Shown here piece after piece: positions 1 to 8,627 of a stretch of 64,000 nt of DNA (position 1 is its first letter; every line of letters begins with the position of its first letter). The position numbers and the translations under genes are program-made. The stretch spans positions 1,674,001 to 1,738,000 of the forward strand of contig JAETXT010000008.1 of assembly GCA_019188255.1 (NCBI GenBank), written 5' to 3'. The DNA is from Verticillium longisporum (taxonomy: Eukaryota > Ascomycota > Sordariomycetes > Glomerellales > Plectosphaerellaceae). The notes beneath the pieces were generated by a model. The model was not told the origin of the DNA. It did no database searches and saw nothing but the letters and a program-made list of their open reading frames with translations.

Positions 1-694
1 CATTTGGGGGTGGGGTCTCATTTCTTCGCGATTGAGGCGTGATCTCTCGTTGGCTGGATTGCCTGCTCCGTTGATCAGACAACCCTGGAACCAGGGGCTG
101 TCGGGGATCTGTCCTCCCCGTTCGTAGTTTTCGGATTTGGGATAGCTGGGCGTTCCCCGTGGGTTGCTGCTCGTCGTCCCACTGGTCTCGCTGTTCCTCT
201 GCTCTTTGGAGCACTGAATCCCGGTCGGCAGTGATCGACTCCGTCGCGTCGGGCATCTCTTCCCATGAAAGCATTGGGACTAGTCTCTTCGACGTCTTAG
301 CGTTTGCTGCTCCTGGAAGAGGGATCCCGCGCTCTGCTAGATACACCTTCAGCGCTCGAGTGATCGTTGTATTGCAGGAGTCAAAGTCCTCTTCGGTCCA
401 GCCCTGGAAGTCTTCGATAAACGCCTCCAGGAGGTGAACTCCCTTCATGGTCCCGTATGCGCTCATTGCCTTAAGGATCCAGGCGCTCTTGAGATCTGCG
501 GATGCCGAATCCAGTGATCCAGGGAACCGTGATTCTGCTCCATTAACGATGAAGTCAATATCGAGACCCTTCCTGACCTTCTGCGTTAGGCGTGATATGC
601 CGAGTTCTTCCAGAATGCCGTCGAACTCCTGTTGCATCTTTTCAGCGCTCTCTGGCTCTGTCACGGAGCTATTGCCGTGATCCGAGGAGCTCAT
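1..694 (-). CDS. Gag-like protein of the un-RIPed LTR element, truncated by the window edge
   Basis: An open frame of 231 codons runs from an ATG at 694 to base 1 on the minus strand without a stop. The product starts MSSSDHGNSS and is rich in Glu, Ser and Arg, with a hydrophilic C-terminal part rich in Gln, Arg and Pro. There is no zinc knuckle in the visible part. I do not recognise a named domain. The Gag assignment rests on its position directly after the LTR and on the repeated nature of the sequence. The same frame is destroyed by RIP in the neighbouring copy. It is probably an expressed, recently active element gene. Confidence 0.55.
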   Translation of the reverse strand, partial: MSSSDHGNSSVTEPESAEKMQQEFDGILEELGISRLTQKVRKGLDIDFIVNGAESRFPGSLDSASADLKSAWILKAMSAYGTMKGVHLLEAFIEDFQGWTEEDFDSCNTTITRALKVYLAERGIPLPGAANAKTSKRLVPMLSWEEMPDATESITADRDSVLQRAEEQRDQWDDEQQPTGNAQLSQIRKLRTGRTDPRQPLVPGLSDQRSRQSSQREITPQSRRNETPPPN

Positions 695-706
695 TGTCGC
701 TGATTT

Positions 707-1324
707 TGTTGAAGCTCTGCTACGGCTGATTGACTGTTCCGTAGAGCTTCGTTTGTCGGGTTTGGTGGCTAGCAATATAGCCTAGGTGGTGATCTTGGGC
801 GTAGGAGTCCTGAGGTACTCGAAGCAGACGGTGCTCCTACAGATCACGTAACAGGGGATTTCCCTGCTACCAAGCTCTCACAAGAGTCCTGAAGTACTCA
901 AAGCAAACGGTGCTCTTGCGATCACTTGTAAAGTGTAACCGATGAGCTCACGCACAGCGAATTTGCTATCCGTGGGATCGATCCTGACTTTTCCAGCTCT
1001 AGCTGTTCTGTGTTACGTTGAACGCAACACTGATCAGTGTTGAGAGGGCTTCACTGCTTATGTGAACCCCGTTTCATTGCTTTGGCTGTGCCTGAGAGCT
1101 CTGAATAGGTAGGGTAGGTGATATAAGTCTTGTGATGTAGTTGATGATCTCTCTCTGAATTACCACTACCTACGTGAGTCAGATATACCCATCTGATTCA
1201 CCGATCACGTAAGCTGTGATTCACGTGCTCCTGAGAGCTGTGAATCCCAGCCACGGTGATCACCATATCGGTGATCCCCTACCGAGATCACTGCCCTAGG
1301 GAACCCCCTAATATTGGTTCAACA
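707..1324 (-). repeat. LTR of the un-RIPed element
   Basis: The 618-bp segment is bounded by a perfect 7-bp inverted repeat, TGTTGAA at 707-713 and TTCAACA at 1318-1324. Its inner end lies only 12 bp from the gag-like ATG (694, minus strand), so any primer-binding site must be very short or overlap the start of gag. The LTR has at least seven GATCAC/GTGATC hexamers (789, 842, 920, 1203, 1256, 1271, 1286). The matching LTR lies outside the window, so the ends are inferred from termini and from the RIPed copy. Confidence 0.6.
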
Positions 1325-1800
1325 ACTCTCTTTATTCTAGAGTAATACGAATTACTTAATTATAGCTCTATCGATTAATAAATTTATTAATTTATATAAT
1401 AATAGAATATAATATTAAATTAATAGGTTTTAAGTAATATTTAAAAGTAAAATCTTATTTCTTTATAATTAAAGTATAATCTCTTATTAATTAAATTACC
1501 TATTCTACTAATTAGATAATCTTAGAATTAAGGGCTATTAGGGATCTATTTTCTCTATTTATAGTTTTTAGATTTAAAATAGTTAAATATTCCCTATATA
1601 TTATTACTTATCGTCCTATTAATCTCCCTATTCCTCTATTCTTTAGAATATTAAATCCTAATTAATAATAATCGATTCTATTATATTAAGTATCTCTTCT
1701 TATAAAAGTATTAAGATTAATCTCTTTAATATCTTAGTATTTATTATTCCTAGAAGAGGGATCCTATACTCTATTAGATATACCTTTAATATTTAAGTAA

Positions 1801-1805
1801 TCGTT
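1801..1805. repeat. Target-site duplication of the chromovirus (partner at 8628-8632)
   Basis: TCGTT occurs directly before the 5' LTR and directly after the 3' LTR. Removing the element and one TCGTT rejoins the RIPed sequence so that it stays collinear with 362-380 of the intact copy, which confirms the insertion point. Confidence 0.95.
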
Positions 1806-2238
1806 TGTAACGCCCCAGCCCGGTCGTCACCAGGACACCAGGCAGGACACCCCGCAGGCGATCGGACGCGCCGCACGGACCCACAGGATCACTCACGTGA
1901 CCGTGACCAGATCACGATTCTCAAAGTGATCCGGTCACTAACCACACCGTGACCCAAGCAACAGGATCACGACAAGAAAGGTGAGCCATCCAACATGGAC
2001 TCACCAACCCAACACGACAAGGACAGAATGACAGGTATATAAGGACGGGCATTCGGTACTTGTAGATACATTCTTTCTCACGACAGTGATCAATCTAAGT
2101 CTTACCTTGTATTCATTGTAACGAGTGCGCAACGCCTTACGACACCACATCGTCTCAGAGTCACAACCTAAGCTTCTGCAAACAGCAACCCTAACCCTCT
2201 GACAGTGTTCCCCCTTCGGAAGCTGCCAGGTCGTAACA
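1806..2238 (+). repeat. 5' LTR of the chromovirus
   Basis: The 433-bp LTR starts TGTAACGCCC and ends GTCGTAACA. It holds a TATA box (2036-2042), five GATCAC/GTGATC hexamers (1887, 1910, 1926, 1965, 2086) and the bases that could prime reverse transcription (2085-2093). By eye it is identical to 8195-8627. Confidence 0.95.
2036..2042 (+). promoter_or_regulatory. TATA box in the 5' LTR (copy at 8425-8431)
   Basis: TATATAA lies about 50 bp upstream of the bases (2085 on) that pair with the presumed primer-binding site. This fits a transcript start in that area. The start itself is inferred. Confidence 0.6.
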
Positions 2239-2249
2239 TTTTGATCACT
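2239..2249 (+). other. Candidate self-priming primer-binding site
   Basis: The 11 bases after the 5' LTR contain TTGATCACT (2241-2249), which is complementary to AGTGATCAA (2085-2093) inside the LTR near the expected RNA 5' end. I see no match to a tRNA 3' end. Self-priming of this kind is known for the Tf1/sushi group of fungal Ty3/gypsy elements. The match is only nine bases and GATCAC recurs in this LTR, so chance is possible. Confidence 0.5.
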
Positions 2250-2301
2250 CTTGTTCAGTAGGTTTACCTTGTGACACTGAGCAATACTTAGCACAGGAAC
2301 A

Positions 2302-3742
2302 ATGTCCACCAACAGCGTCGGAAACAGCGCCAGCAACTTGGCCGCTATGATCCAGGAGCTCCGTTCGGAGAACGAACAGCTCCGAGCCTCAATGCAACAA
2401 CTTCAAGGCGGAACGAGCATGAAGGCTCTTCCCCTCAGTCATTCGACGGCAACCCTAGGGCACTTCAGTCTTTCATCACCCAGGTACGCCAGTACCACAA
2501 AGCCAATGAGGGCCAACTTAAGTACTGGGGCGAGAAGGTCGCCAACGCCTCCTCTTACCTCAAAGGGGACGCCTTGCACTGGTTCGAACCCTTCATTAGG
2601 GACTATTCCACCCACACCAAGAAAGAAGATATGAAGCAGGCCACCCAGGACATCTACGCAGGTATGAACGCATTCGAAGAAGCCATTAAAGGAGCGTTTG
2701 GGGACGTGGACGAGGAACGACAAAACGAAAGAAAAATCCTTCAGCTCAAACAGACCGGGCCAGCCACTAAGTACGCCACGGAGTTTCGACTCTTAGCCAG
2801 TCGACTCGATTGGACAGAGTCCGCTCTCATGGCCCGTTTCTACGAAGGACTCAAAGACGCCGTCAAGGACGACCTCATCCGGGAGGATAGACCCGAAACC
2901 CTCACCGAGTACATCGCCATGGCCGTCAAAATCGACGATCGCCAGTACGAACGCAGAATAGAAAAGGGACGAAAGCCCGCTATAGGACCATGGAACCCTC
3001 GCATTCCCCACCACCGATCCAATCAAGGACGCAAGTACCAGCACGACAAACCCCGCGTCAGCACGGCTTGGGACAGACCACCCATGCAGGACCCATGGAG
3101 CTCGACAATACCAGACATGGCAAACCGAAGGATCTTAAGGACATGAAATGCTACAACTGCGGCAAAAACGGGCATATGGCTCGAGAATGCCGGCAACCTA
3201 AGAAGCCCTGGAAACCCGTAAACGAACGACAGCTCAACCATACTCAACACCAGGACCATGCCAAAACTAACTGGACCTTCTGTTACCAGGATGATTGCCT
3301 GACCCACAAGGACAGTAAGGAACAGAATGGATGGTTCCCCAGGGCACCTACGGGACAAAGAACCCTGGCCATGATGGTCACCACCAGGAAGGAAAGGCGA
3401 ATTCAGAAATGGGCCCAGCAAGTAACGCCGGAGACCCAGGAAATCGATACAGACGAAGAAAGGGCTTATGAACAAGCTCACCCGGAACCACAGGCCGCAC
3501 TCCACGTTGGACTTATGAGCAACGAGGAATGGGACGAATACACGCAAGCAAGCCAGGAGGAGGAACCCCGTTGGGACAACTTCAACTCCACATCCCAACA
3601 CAGACCTACGCCGTTAGCAACCCTAGTGAGGATTACGATCCCCTTGTACCGTGGGACGAACTCATCTACTACGGGACCAAGCCATGGAAGGCCAGCGCCC
3701 GAAAGCAAGAAAGCACGAAAGAAAACGTACGACTCATGGTAG
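2302..3742 (+). CDS. gag: Gag with CCHC zinc knuckle, in three reading frames
   Basis: Gag forms the particle shell and binds the element RNA. The ATG at 2302 opens a short N-terminal part with a likely coiled coil (MSTNSVGNSA and a Glu/Gln-rich stretch). After about 2430 the coding sense moves to the frame that holds the retrotransposon Gag core (QYHKANEG, YLKGDALHWF, LQLKQTGPATKYATEF). Near 3095 it moves again, to the frame with the zinc knuckle CYNCGKNGHMAREC (3150-3191) and an acidic tail. Both moves equal one missing base and sit at short C runs. Either the copy is defective, or the assembly lost bases at homopolymers; programmed -1 shifts at both places are unlikely. Confidence 0.85.
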
Positions 3743-4242
3743 GAGACCATCCAGCACTCCACCACGCCCACGAACAACACTATCAGTTGTTTTGGCCCGA
3801 ATGTGTCTACGACGACTGCGAATATCATTTCAAAGAGAAAGCCGCGCACCGGTTTCTCCCGCGCAACCACTGGACCGAGCCACGAGTAACGGTAGAATTC
3901 GAACAGGAAAGTCGCAAATGGATCCTACACATGGACGAATACAGTCAAGGTCGGCTCACGTTCCGACCAGACCCCGCTTATCACGACAAATGCTACCAAG
4001 ACCATGCCAGATGGGAGGACTGCGATAATGACGCGTGCATAAAGCACTATATGGCCAAGGCCAGAGATTGGAGGCTTCACCGTATGAAACACGTCAAGAA
4101 GCCACTCTTCAGGGTCCATTATAAGGACGACGACAACCTCGACCCAAGCAATCTAAACACAACGTGGCCACCTACCACGCCGCCGCCTTCGGGAAAAGGC
4201 AATCGTCGGTCGGACAGGGACAACGACCGACGAAGGAAGTAA
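3604..4242 (+). CDS. Gag-Pol spacer region with Cys/His clusters
   Basis: This frame continues the Gag-Pol reading after a third apparent one-base loss near 3585-3605. The visible part runs from TYAVSNPSED to the basic stretch before the protease. It carries two clusters that look metal-binding, PECVYDDCEYHFKEKAAH and DKCYQDHARWEDCDNDAC. It has no ATG of its own at the join and is read as part of the polyprotein. The end (to the stop at 4242) overlaps the next frame, so the join lies between about 4164 and 4240. I do not know a function for the clusters. Confidence 0.65.
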   Translation, partial: TYAVSNPSEDYDPLVPWDELIYYGTKPWKASARKQESTKENVRLMVGDHPALHHAHEQHYQLFWPECVYDDCEYHFKEKAAHRFLPRNHWTEPRVTVEFEQESRKWILHMDEYSQGRLTFRPDPAYHDKCYQDHARWEDCDNDACIKHYMAKARDWRLHRMKHVKKPLFRVHYKDDDNLDPSNLNTTWPPTTPPPSGKGNRRSDRDNDRRRK

Positions 4243-6236
4243 GAGCGATCTGCTCAGCCGAACGAACCCACGGCACGAATCACCTCTACGTGAGAATAAA
4301 CGTAGGAGGACGATGGGCAAGCGCGCTACTAGACAGCGGCGCCCAGGGCAACTACATGAGCCCCGAATACATCAACAAGAATAAGATCACATGGAAATAT
4401 AAGGAGGAACCCTATCAACTCAGCACGGTGGAAGGACAAGCGGTCTCATACGGAGGAGGGATCGTGAACACGGAGACTGCGCCCCTCCAGGTGTTCATCT
4501 CTCGCCGTCAAGGTCACATAACCTTCGACATCACCAACATGGGAGGAAAACAAATCATCCTAGGCATCCCATGGCTCAGACAATGGAACCCTCAGATTGA
4601 CTGGACAGCTGGCCGCGTCCAGTGGAGTACGTCAGCCCCTGAGGAAAGACCCACGAGCGGTCTCTCAAGCGACCTCCAACTAGCCCTCACGAATAGGGAC
4701 AACTCAGAGGAGACAACCCCGGAGGAGCTCACAACAGAACAGCAAGAAAGACTGCAGAACGTACCCAAGGAATACTGGAAGTACGAAAAGATCTTCAGGG
4801 AAGAAGTCGACACGGTGCTACCTAAGCACACACACTACGACCACGAAATCCCAATCAAGGAAGGGGAGAGCCCCCGATTCAACAAGATCTACGGATTGAA
4901 CCCTCGACAGATGGATACTCTCGACGAGTATCTCAAGGAGAACCTCAGAAAAGGATACATCCGACCATCGACATCCCCAGCAGGATACCCGATTCTCTTT
5001 GTGCCAAAGAAGAATGGCAAGGAAAGACTATGCGTCGACTACAGACAGTTGAACGACATTACCATCAAGAACTGCTACCCATTGCCTCTGATATCAGAAC
5101 TCAGGGACGCATTAGCAGGAGCCAATTGGTTCACAGCGCTCGACCTCAAAGGAGCATATAACCTCATCCGCATCAAGGATGGAGAGGAATGGAAAACGGC
5201 ATTCCGAACACGACGAGGACACTACGAGTACTTGGTCATGCCATTCGGATTGACCAACGCTCCCGCAACCTTCCAAAACATGATCAACGATGTACTGCGA
5301 GAATTCCTGGACGTCTTCGTGGTGGTGTATCTCGATGACATTCTGATCTTCTCGAAGACAGTGGAAGAACACAAGGGACACGTCCACCAGGTCCTCACAC
5401 GACTACACCAGCACGAGCTGTTAGTAGAACCAGAAAAAGCCAAGTTCCACACACAGGAAGTAGATTTCCTAGGGTATACGATCACCCCAGGAGAAATCAG
5501 GATGGAAAAATCCAAAGTGGCAGCCATCAGGGAATGGCCTACACCAAAGAACGTCAAGGACGTCAGAGCATTCCTCGGTTTCGTCAACTTCTACCGACGA
5601 TTCCTAAAAGGATACAGCAAGACTGCCAATCCTTTGACGAGCCTCACGGTCAAGGAAATAGAGTTCGCATGGAACGAACCCCAAGAAAAGGCATTTCGCC
5701 AAATTATCGATGCCGTCCTCAGCGAACCAGTCCTCCGAATGATAGACCCCGAAAAACCCATGGAAGTCGAGACAGATGCCTCCGACTTCGCCATTGGAGG
5801 ACAGTTAGGACAAAGGGACGACCAAGGACGCCTGCACCCAGTAGCGTTCTTCTCGAAGAAGCTACACGGACCAGAGCTCAATTATCAGATACACGACAAA
5901 GAACTCATGGCAATCATCGAAGCCTTCAAAGAATGGAGAACGTATCTCTCCGGAGCACGACACGAAGTCAAGGTCTACACCGACCACAAAAATCTTGCAC
6001 ACTTCACAACGAACAAAGACCTCAACAAACGCCAAATAAGATGGGCAGAATTCCTTTCGGAATTCAACTTCACCATCATCTATCGCAAAGGATCTGAGAA
6101 TGGCAGGGCAGACATTCTGAGCAGACGCTCAGATCATGAACAAAACACGCCCCCAACATTAACGCCATCCTGGCGAAAGACAAAGAAGGGAATCTCATCC
6201 CTTATCACCGAACGCTGGCAGTCACCACTCGCGTGA
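4164..6236 (+). CDS. pol: Pol: protease, reverse transcriptase, RNase H
   Basis: The frame has no ATG at its left end and is part of the polyprotein. The aspartic protease shows the LLDSGAQGNYMS active-site motif (about 4330). Reverse transcriptase runs from IRPSTSPAGYPILFVPKKNG through the LDLKGAYNLIRI and MPFGLTNAPATFQNM motifs to the catalytic VVYLDDILIF (about 5325). RNase H of the Ty3 type follows (VETDASDFAIGGQL, HDKELMAIIEAFKEW, YTDHKNL). The frame ends in a stop at 6236 while homologous coding continues in another frame from about 6161. That change sits at a CCCCC run (6150-6154) and equals one missing base. Confidence 0.92.
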   Translation: MATYHAAAFGKRQSSVGQGQRPTKEVRAICSAERTHGTNHLYVRINVGGRWASALLDSGAQGNYMSPEYINKNKITWKYKEEPYQLSTVEGQAVSYGGGIVNTETAPLQVFISRRQGHITFDITNMGGKQIILGIPWLRQWNPQIDWTAGRVQWSTSAPEERPTSGLSSDLQLALTNRDNSEETTPEELTTEQQERLQNVPKEYWKYEKIFREEVDTVLPKHTHYDHEIPIKEGESPRFNKIYGLNPRQMDTLDEYLKENLRKGYIRPSTSPAGYPILFVPKKNGKERLCVDYRQLNDITIKNCYPLPLISELRDALAGANWFTALDLKGAYNLIRIKDGEEWKTAFRTRRGHYEYLVMPFGLTNAPATFQNMINDVLREFLDVFVVVYLDDILIFSKTVEEHKGHVHQVLTRLHQHELLVEPEKAKFHTQEVDFLGYTITPGEIRMEKSKVAAIREWPTPKNVKDVRAFLGFVNFYRRFLKGYSKTANPLTSLTVKEIEFAWNEPQEKAFRQIIDAVLSEPVLRMIDPEKPMEVETDASDFAIGGQLGQRDDQGRLHPVAFFSKKLHGPELNYQIHDKELMAIIEAFKEWRTYLSGARHEVKVYTDHKNLAHFTTNKDLNKRQIRWAEFLSEFNFTIIYRKGSENGRADILSRRSDHEQNTPPTLTPSWRKTKKGISSLITERWQSPLA

Positions 6237-7567
6237 CACCCGCCAGACCACCTACGGAAGCATTGGAACTAATTCGACAAGTCCACGAAGTCAAGGCCCA
6301 CGGGCACCAAGGAGTAGCGAAGACCTTCGCTCGACTTAAGAAACACCATAACTTCAAAGGAACCAGACAGGACGTCACAACAGTCATTCGCAACTGCGAC
6401 CTCTGCAAAAAGAGCAAGGCAGAAAGGCACAGGCCTTACGGAGAACTCAAGGCTTTGCCAGTACCAGCAGCAGCCTGGGAGTCAGTCTCACTGGACTTCA
6501 TCACCAGCCTGCCACCATCGAAGGAACCCTTAACTGGGACCTCTTACGACAACATCCTAGTAGTCGTAGACCGACTCACTAAGTACTCATATTTTCTCCC
6601 GTATAAAGCCACAGGAACGGCAGAAGACCTCGCCTATGTCTTCCTCAGAAACATTGTAGGACAGCACGGACTCCCAAAAGAACTGGTGTCAGATAGAGAC
6701 AAGCTCTTCACCAGTAACTTCTGGAAGTCACTCATCGCTCAACTTGGAGCCAAACATAAACTATCCACGGCTTTTCACCCGCAGACAGACGGACAAACGG
6801 AAAGAACGAACCAGACTTTGGAGCAGTACCTCCGGTGTTATATCAACTACCAACAGGATGACTGGGTCACATTACTACCCATCGCACAGTTTGCATACAA
6901 CAGCTCACCAAGCGAGTCCACAAAGGAGTCACCCTTCTATGCCAACTATGGGTACAACCCAACAGCCTACGCGGAACGCCGCGAAGCACCAGACACGCCA
7001 AAAGCAACCAACATTGCGGCCAGCATCCGCAAGATCCAGGACCAGATCAAGCTCGACCTCGAGCTCGTACGTACCAGAATGACCACGTACGCCAACAAAA
7101 CAAGGATGAAGGGACCATCCTTACAGGAGGGAGGTAGCGTCTACCTTATCCGCCGAAACATCAAAACCAAACGACCAAACGACAAATTGGACTTCAAGAA
7201 ACTAGGACCTTTTAAAATTCTCAAGAAACTCTCGGATACCAACTACCACCTCTCATTGCCAGAGAACATGAAGATTCACCCCGTTTTTCACATAGCACTT
7301 TTGGAACCAGCACCACCGAACGCACCACTCGCAACCAGCGTGGAAGTAGAAGACACAAACGAATACGAAGTCGAAAGAATCATCGACTACAGAAAAACGA
7401 ACAAACAAGACGAATACCTCATCAAATGGAAAAACTATGGGCATGAAGAAAATACATGGGAACCAATCAAGAACCTGAACTGCCCACAGTTGCTGAAGCA
7501 GTATCACCAGTCCCAAGGAAATCAAGCGACTCCGGGTCAAAGGAGCCCAAGGCGCTCCAATCAATAA
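6161..7567 (+). CDS. Pol: integrase with C-terminal chromodomain
   Basis: The frame picks up at NAILAKDKEG and has no separate start codon. The HHCC zinc-binding domain reads HEVKAHGHQG to CDLCKKSK. The catalytic DDE core follows: the first Asp in SLDFITSLPP, the second in LVSDRDKLFTS, and the Glu after FHPQTDGQTERTNQ. The C-terminal part has a GPFKILKKLS segment and a chromodomain (7366-7500) with EYEVERIIDYR and the aromatic WKNYGHEENTWEP. In chromoviruses this domain is thought to steer integration to modified histones. The family is certain; whether the protein can be made depends on the upstream frame break. Confidence 0.93.
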   Translation, partial: NAILAKDKEGNLIPYHRTLAVTTRVTPARPPTEALELIRQVHEVKAHGHQGVAKTFARLKKHHNFKGTRQDVTTVIRNCDLCKKSKAERHRPYGELKALPVPAAAWESVSLDFITSLPPSKEPLTGTSYDNILVVVDRLTKYSYFLPYKATGTAEDLAYVFLRNIVGQHGLPKELVSDRDKLFTSNFWKSLIAQLGAKHKLSTAFHPQTDGQTERTNQTLEQYLRCYINYQQDDWVTLLPIAQFAYNSSPSESTKESPFYANYGYNPTAYAERREAPDTPKATNIAASIRKIQDQIKLDLELVRTRMTTYANKTRMKGPSLQEGGSVYLIRRNIKTKRPNDKLDFKKLGPFKILKKLSDTNYHLSLPENMKIHPVFHIALLEPAPPNAPLATSVEVEDTNEYEVERIIDYRKTNKQDEYLIKWKNYGHEENTWEPIKNLNCPQLLKQYHQSQGNQATPGQRSPRRSNQ

Positions 7568-8089
7568 CCCCGAAACCCCCAGCCGCTTGCACGGCCACCA
7601 CGGCCTCAGACTCCTCCGCTCCGCGGAATCCAACTCGTCCAGAGACTGCAACCCTTGGTTCACCATCTTCACACCCCTCTCATGAAGAGATCGCTTCTGA
7701 GTACGAAGGCGCTTCAAACGACTGAGAGCTTCCGCCACTTGAGACTGCAGCTCCTCCAAACGCGCCTCCTCATCCAGCTCCTTCTTGTCCAGCTTGCCTA
7801 GCTCCTGGGTGATGCGAGACACTACTATGGGTTAGCGGACTGAGAAAGCGAGAGAGACACCACTACAGGCACTCACGAGCGTTGACGGGCACCCCGAACC
7901 ATCGCAGGAGCGACCGCGACGAACGCATTCGGAGCAGCGACTGACGCCCTCCACCATACGACACTTCCAACCCTTCCGTTGGCAGAAGGAACACGGCATG
8001 ACGTCGTAGCCACGAAGCTCAATAAAATCAAACTGTTCTTGTCGCTTTCGAGCAGACAGGGACTTTGGTTTTTCGACACGACTCGACAT
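7253..8089 (-). CDS. Antisense gene in the retrotransposon: CxxC zinc-binding plus coiled-coil protein
   Basis: On the strand opposite to pol, between the integrase and the 3' LTR, a two-exon gene can be read. Exon 1 (from the ATG at 8089; in-frame ATGs also at 8128 and 8173) encodes a basic stretch and a cysteine cluster with CSFC, a C about seven residues on, then CSEC and a final C, resembling a small zinc finger. A GTGAGT-to-TAG intron (7825-7876) leads to exon 2, a Leu/Glu/Arg-rich coiled coil beginning VSRITQELGKLDKKEL. Exon phases agree only if one G is restored in the run at 7892-7895, the same type of lesion as in gag-pol. The frame stays open to 7253, antisense to the chromodomain; where the protein truly ends is unclear. 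I recall similar proteins annotated as hypothetical in other fungi but cannot verify it here. Confidence 0.55.
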
Positions 8090-8179
8090 TTCGTTAGTAT
8101 CATGAAGGAAGAACAAGTTGAGGGACATAATTACCTGGGGTGCGGCGCTTACAAGTAAGGGTCGCTGGGACATCGACCT

Positions 8180-8194
8180 GGAGGAGGAGAATCA
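8180..8194 (+). other. Polypurine tract before the 3' LTR
   Basis: GGAGGAGGAGAATCA lies directly upstream of the 3' LTR start at 8195, the expected position of the plus-strand primer for reverse transcription. Confidence 0.7.
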
Positions 8195-8627
8195 TGTAAC
8201 GCCCCAGCCCGGTCGTCACCAGGACACCAGGCAGGACACCCCGCAGGCGATCGGACGCGCCGCACGGACCCACAGGATCACTCACGTGACCGTGACCAGA
8301 TCACGATTCTCAAAGTGATCCGGTCACTAACCACACCGTGACCCAAGCAACAGGATCACGACAAGAAAGGTGAGCCATCCAACATGGACTCACCAACCCA
8401 ACACGACAAGGACAGAATGACAGGTATATAAGGACGGGCATTCGGTACTTGTAGATACATTCTTTCTCACGACAGTGATCAATCTAAGTCTTACCTTGTA
8501 TTCATTGTAACGAGTGCGCAACGCCTTACGACACCACATCGTCTCAGAGTCACAACCTAAGCTTCTGCAAACAGCAACCCTAACCCTCTGACAGTGTTCC
8601 CCCTTCGGAAGCTGCCAGGTCGTAACA
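8195..8627 (+). repeat. 3' LTR of the chromovirus
   Basis: This is the same 433 bp as the 5' LTR with no difference that I can see. It ends at 8627 and is followed by the TCGTT target duplication (8628-8632). Confidence 0.95.

Larger units (their letters stand above)
1..1324 (-). mobile_element. LTR retrotransposon, un-RIPed copy, right (5') end; continues past the window edge
   Basis: This is the 5' part of an LTR retrotransposon on the minus strand: a 618-bp LTR (707-1324), then a gag-like reading frame that is still open at base 1. The identification rests on the LTR termini, the open frame, and a second copy of the same sequence that is heavily RIP-mutated (1325-1805 plus 8628-9592). The two copies align in the same orientation, with the destroyed copy differing almost only by C-to-T and G-to-A. 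This copy has normal GC content, so it arrived after RIP acted on its neighbour or escaped it. It joins internal sequence of the old copy at 1324/1325, so it probably inserted into it. The Ty1/copia class is a guess from the TGTTG/CAACA termini; pol lies outside the window. Confidence 0.75.
1806..8627 (+). mobile_element. Ty3/gypsy LTR retrotransposon with chromodomain (chromovirus), nearly complete
   Basis: The 6.8-kb element has 433-bp LTRs at both ends (1806-2238 and 8195-8627), which I read as identical, and a 5-bp target duplication TCGTT. The domain order is Gag, CCHC zinc knuckle, Cys/His-rich spacer, protease, reverse transcriptase, RNase H, integrase, chromodomain, then an antisense gene and a purine-rich tract before the 3' LTR. 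Protease-RT-RNaseH-integrase order with a chromodomain places it among Ty3/gypsy chromoviruses. The identical LTRs and absence of RIP imply a very recent insertion. However, the sense coding region needs five frame changes, each equal to one missing base, so this copy as written would not make a normal Gag-Pol. Confidence 0.95.

Noticed and set aside
159..680. Plus-strand frames at 159-437 and 447-680
   Set aside because: They are antisense to the gag-like frame 1-694 (minus), which is open over the whole stretch and is placed correctly behind an LTR.
1560..1800. AT-rich blocks as mitochondrial DNA
   Set aside because: They align to the normal-GC element copy at 95-361 with only C-to-T and G-to-A differences, so they are RIPed nuclear repeats.
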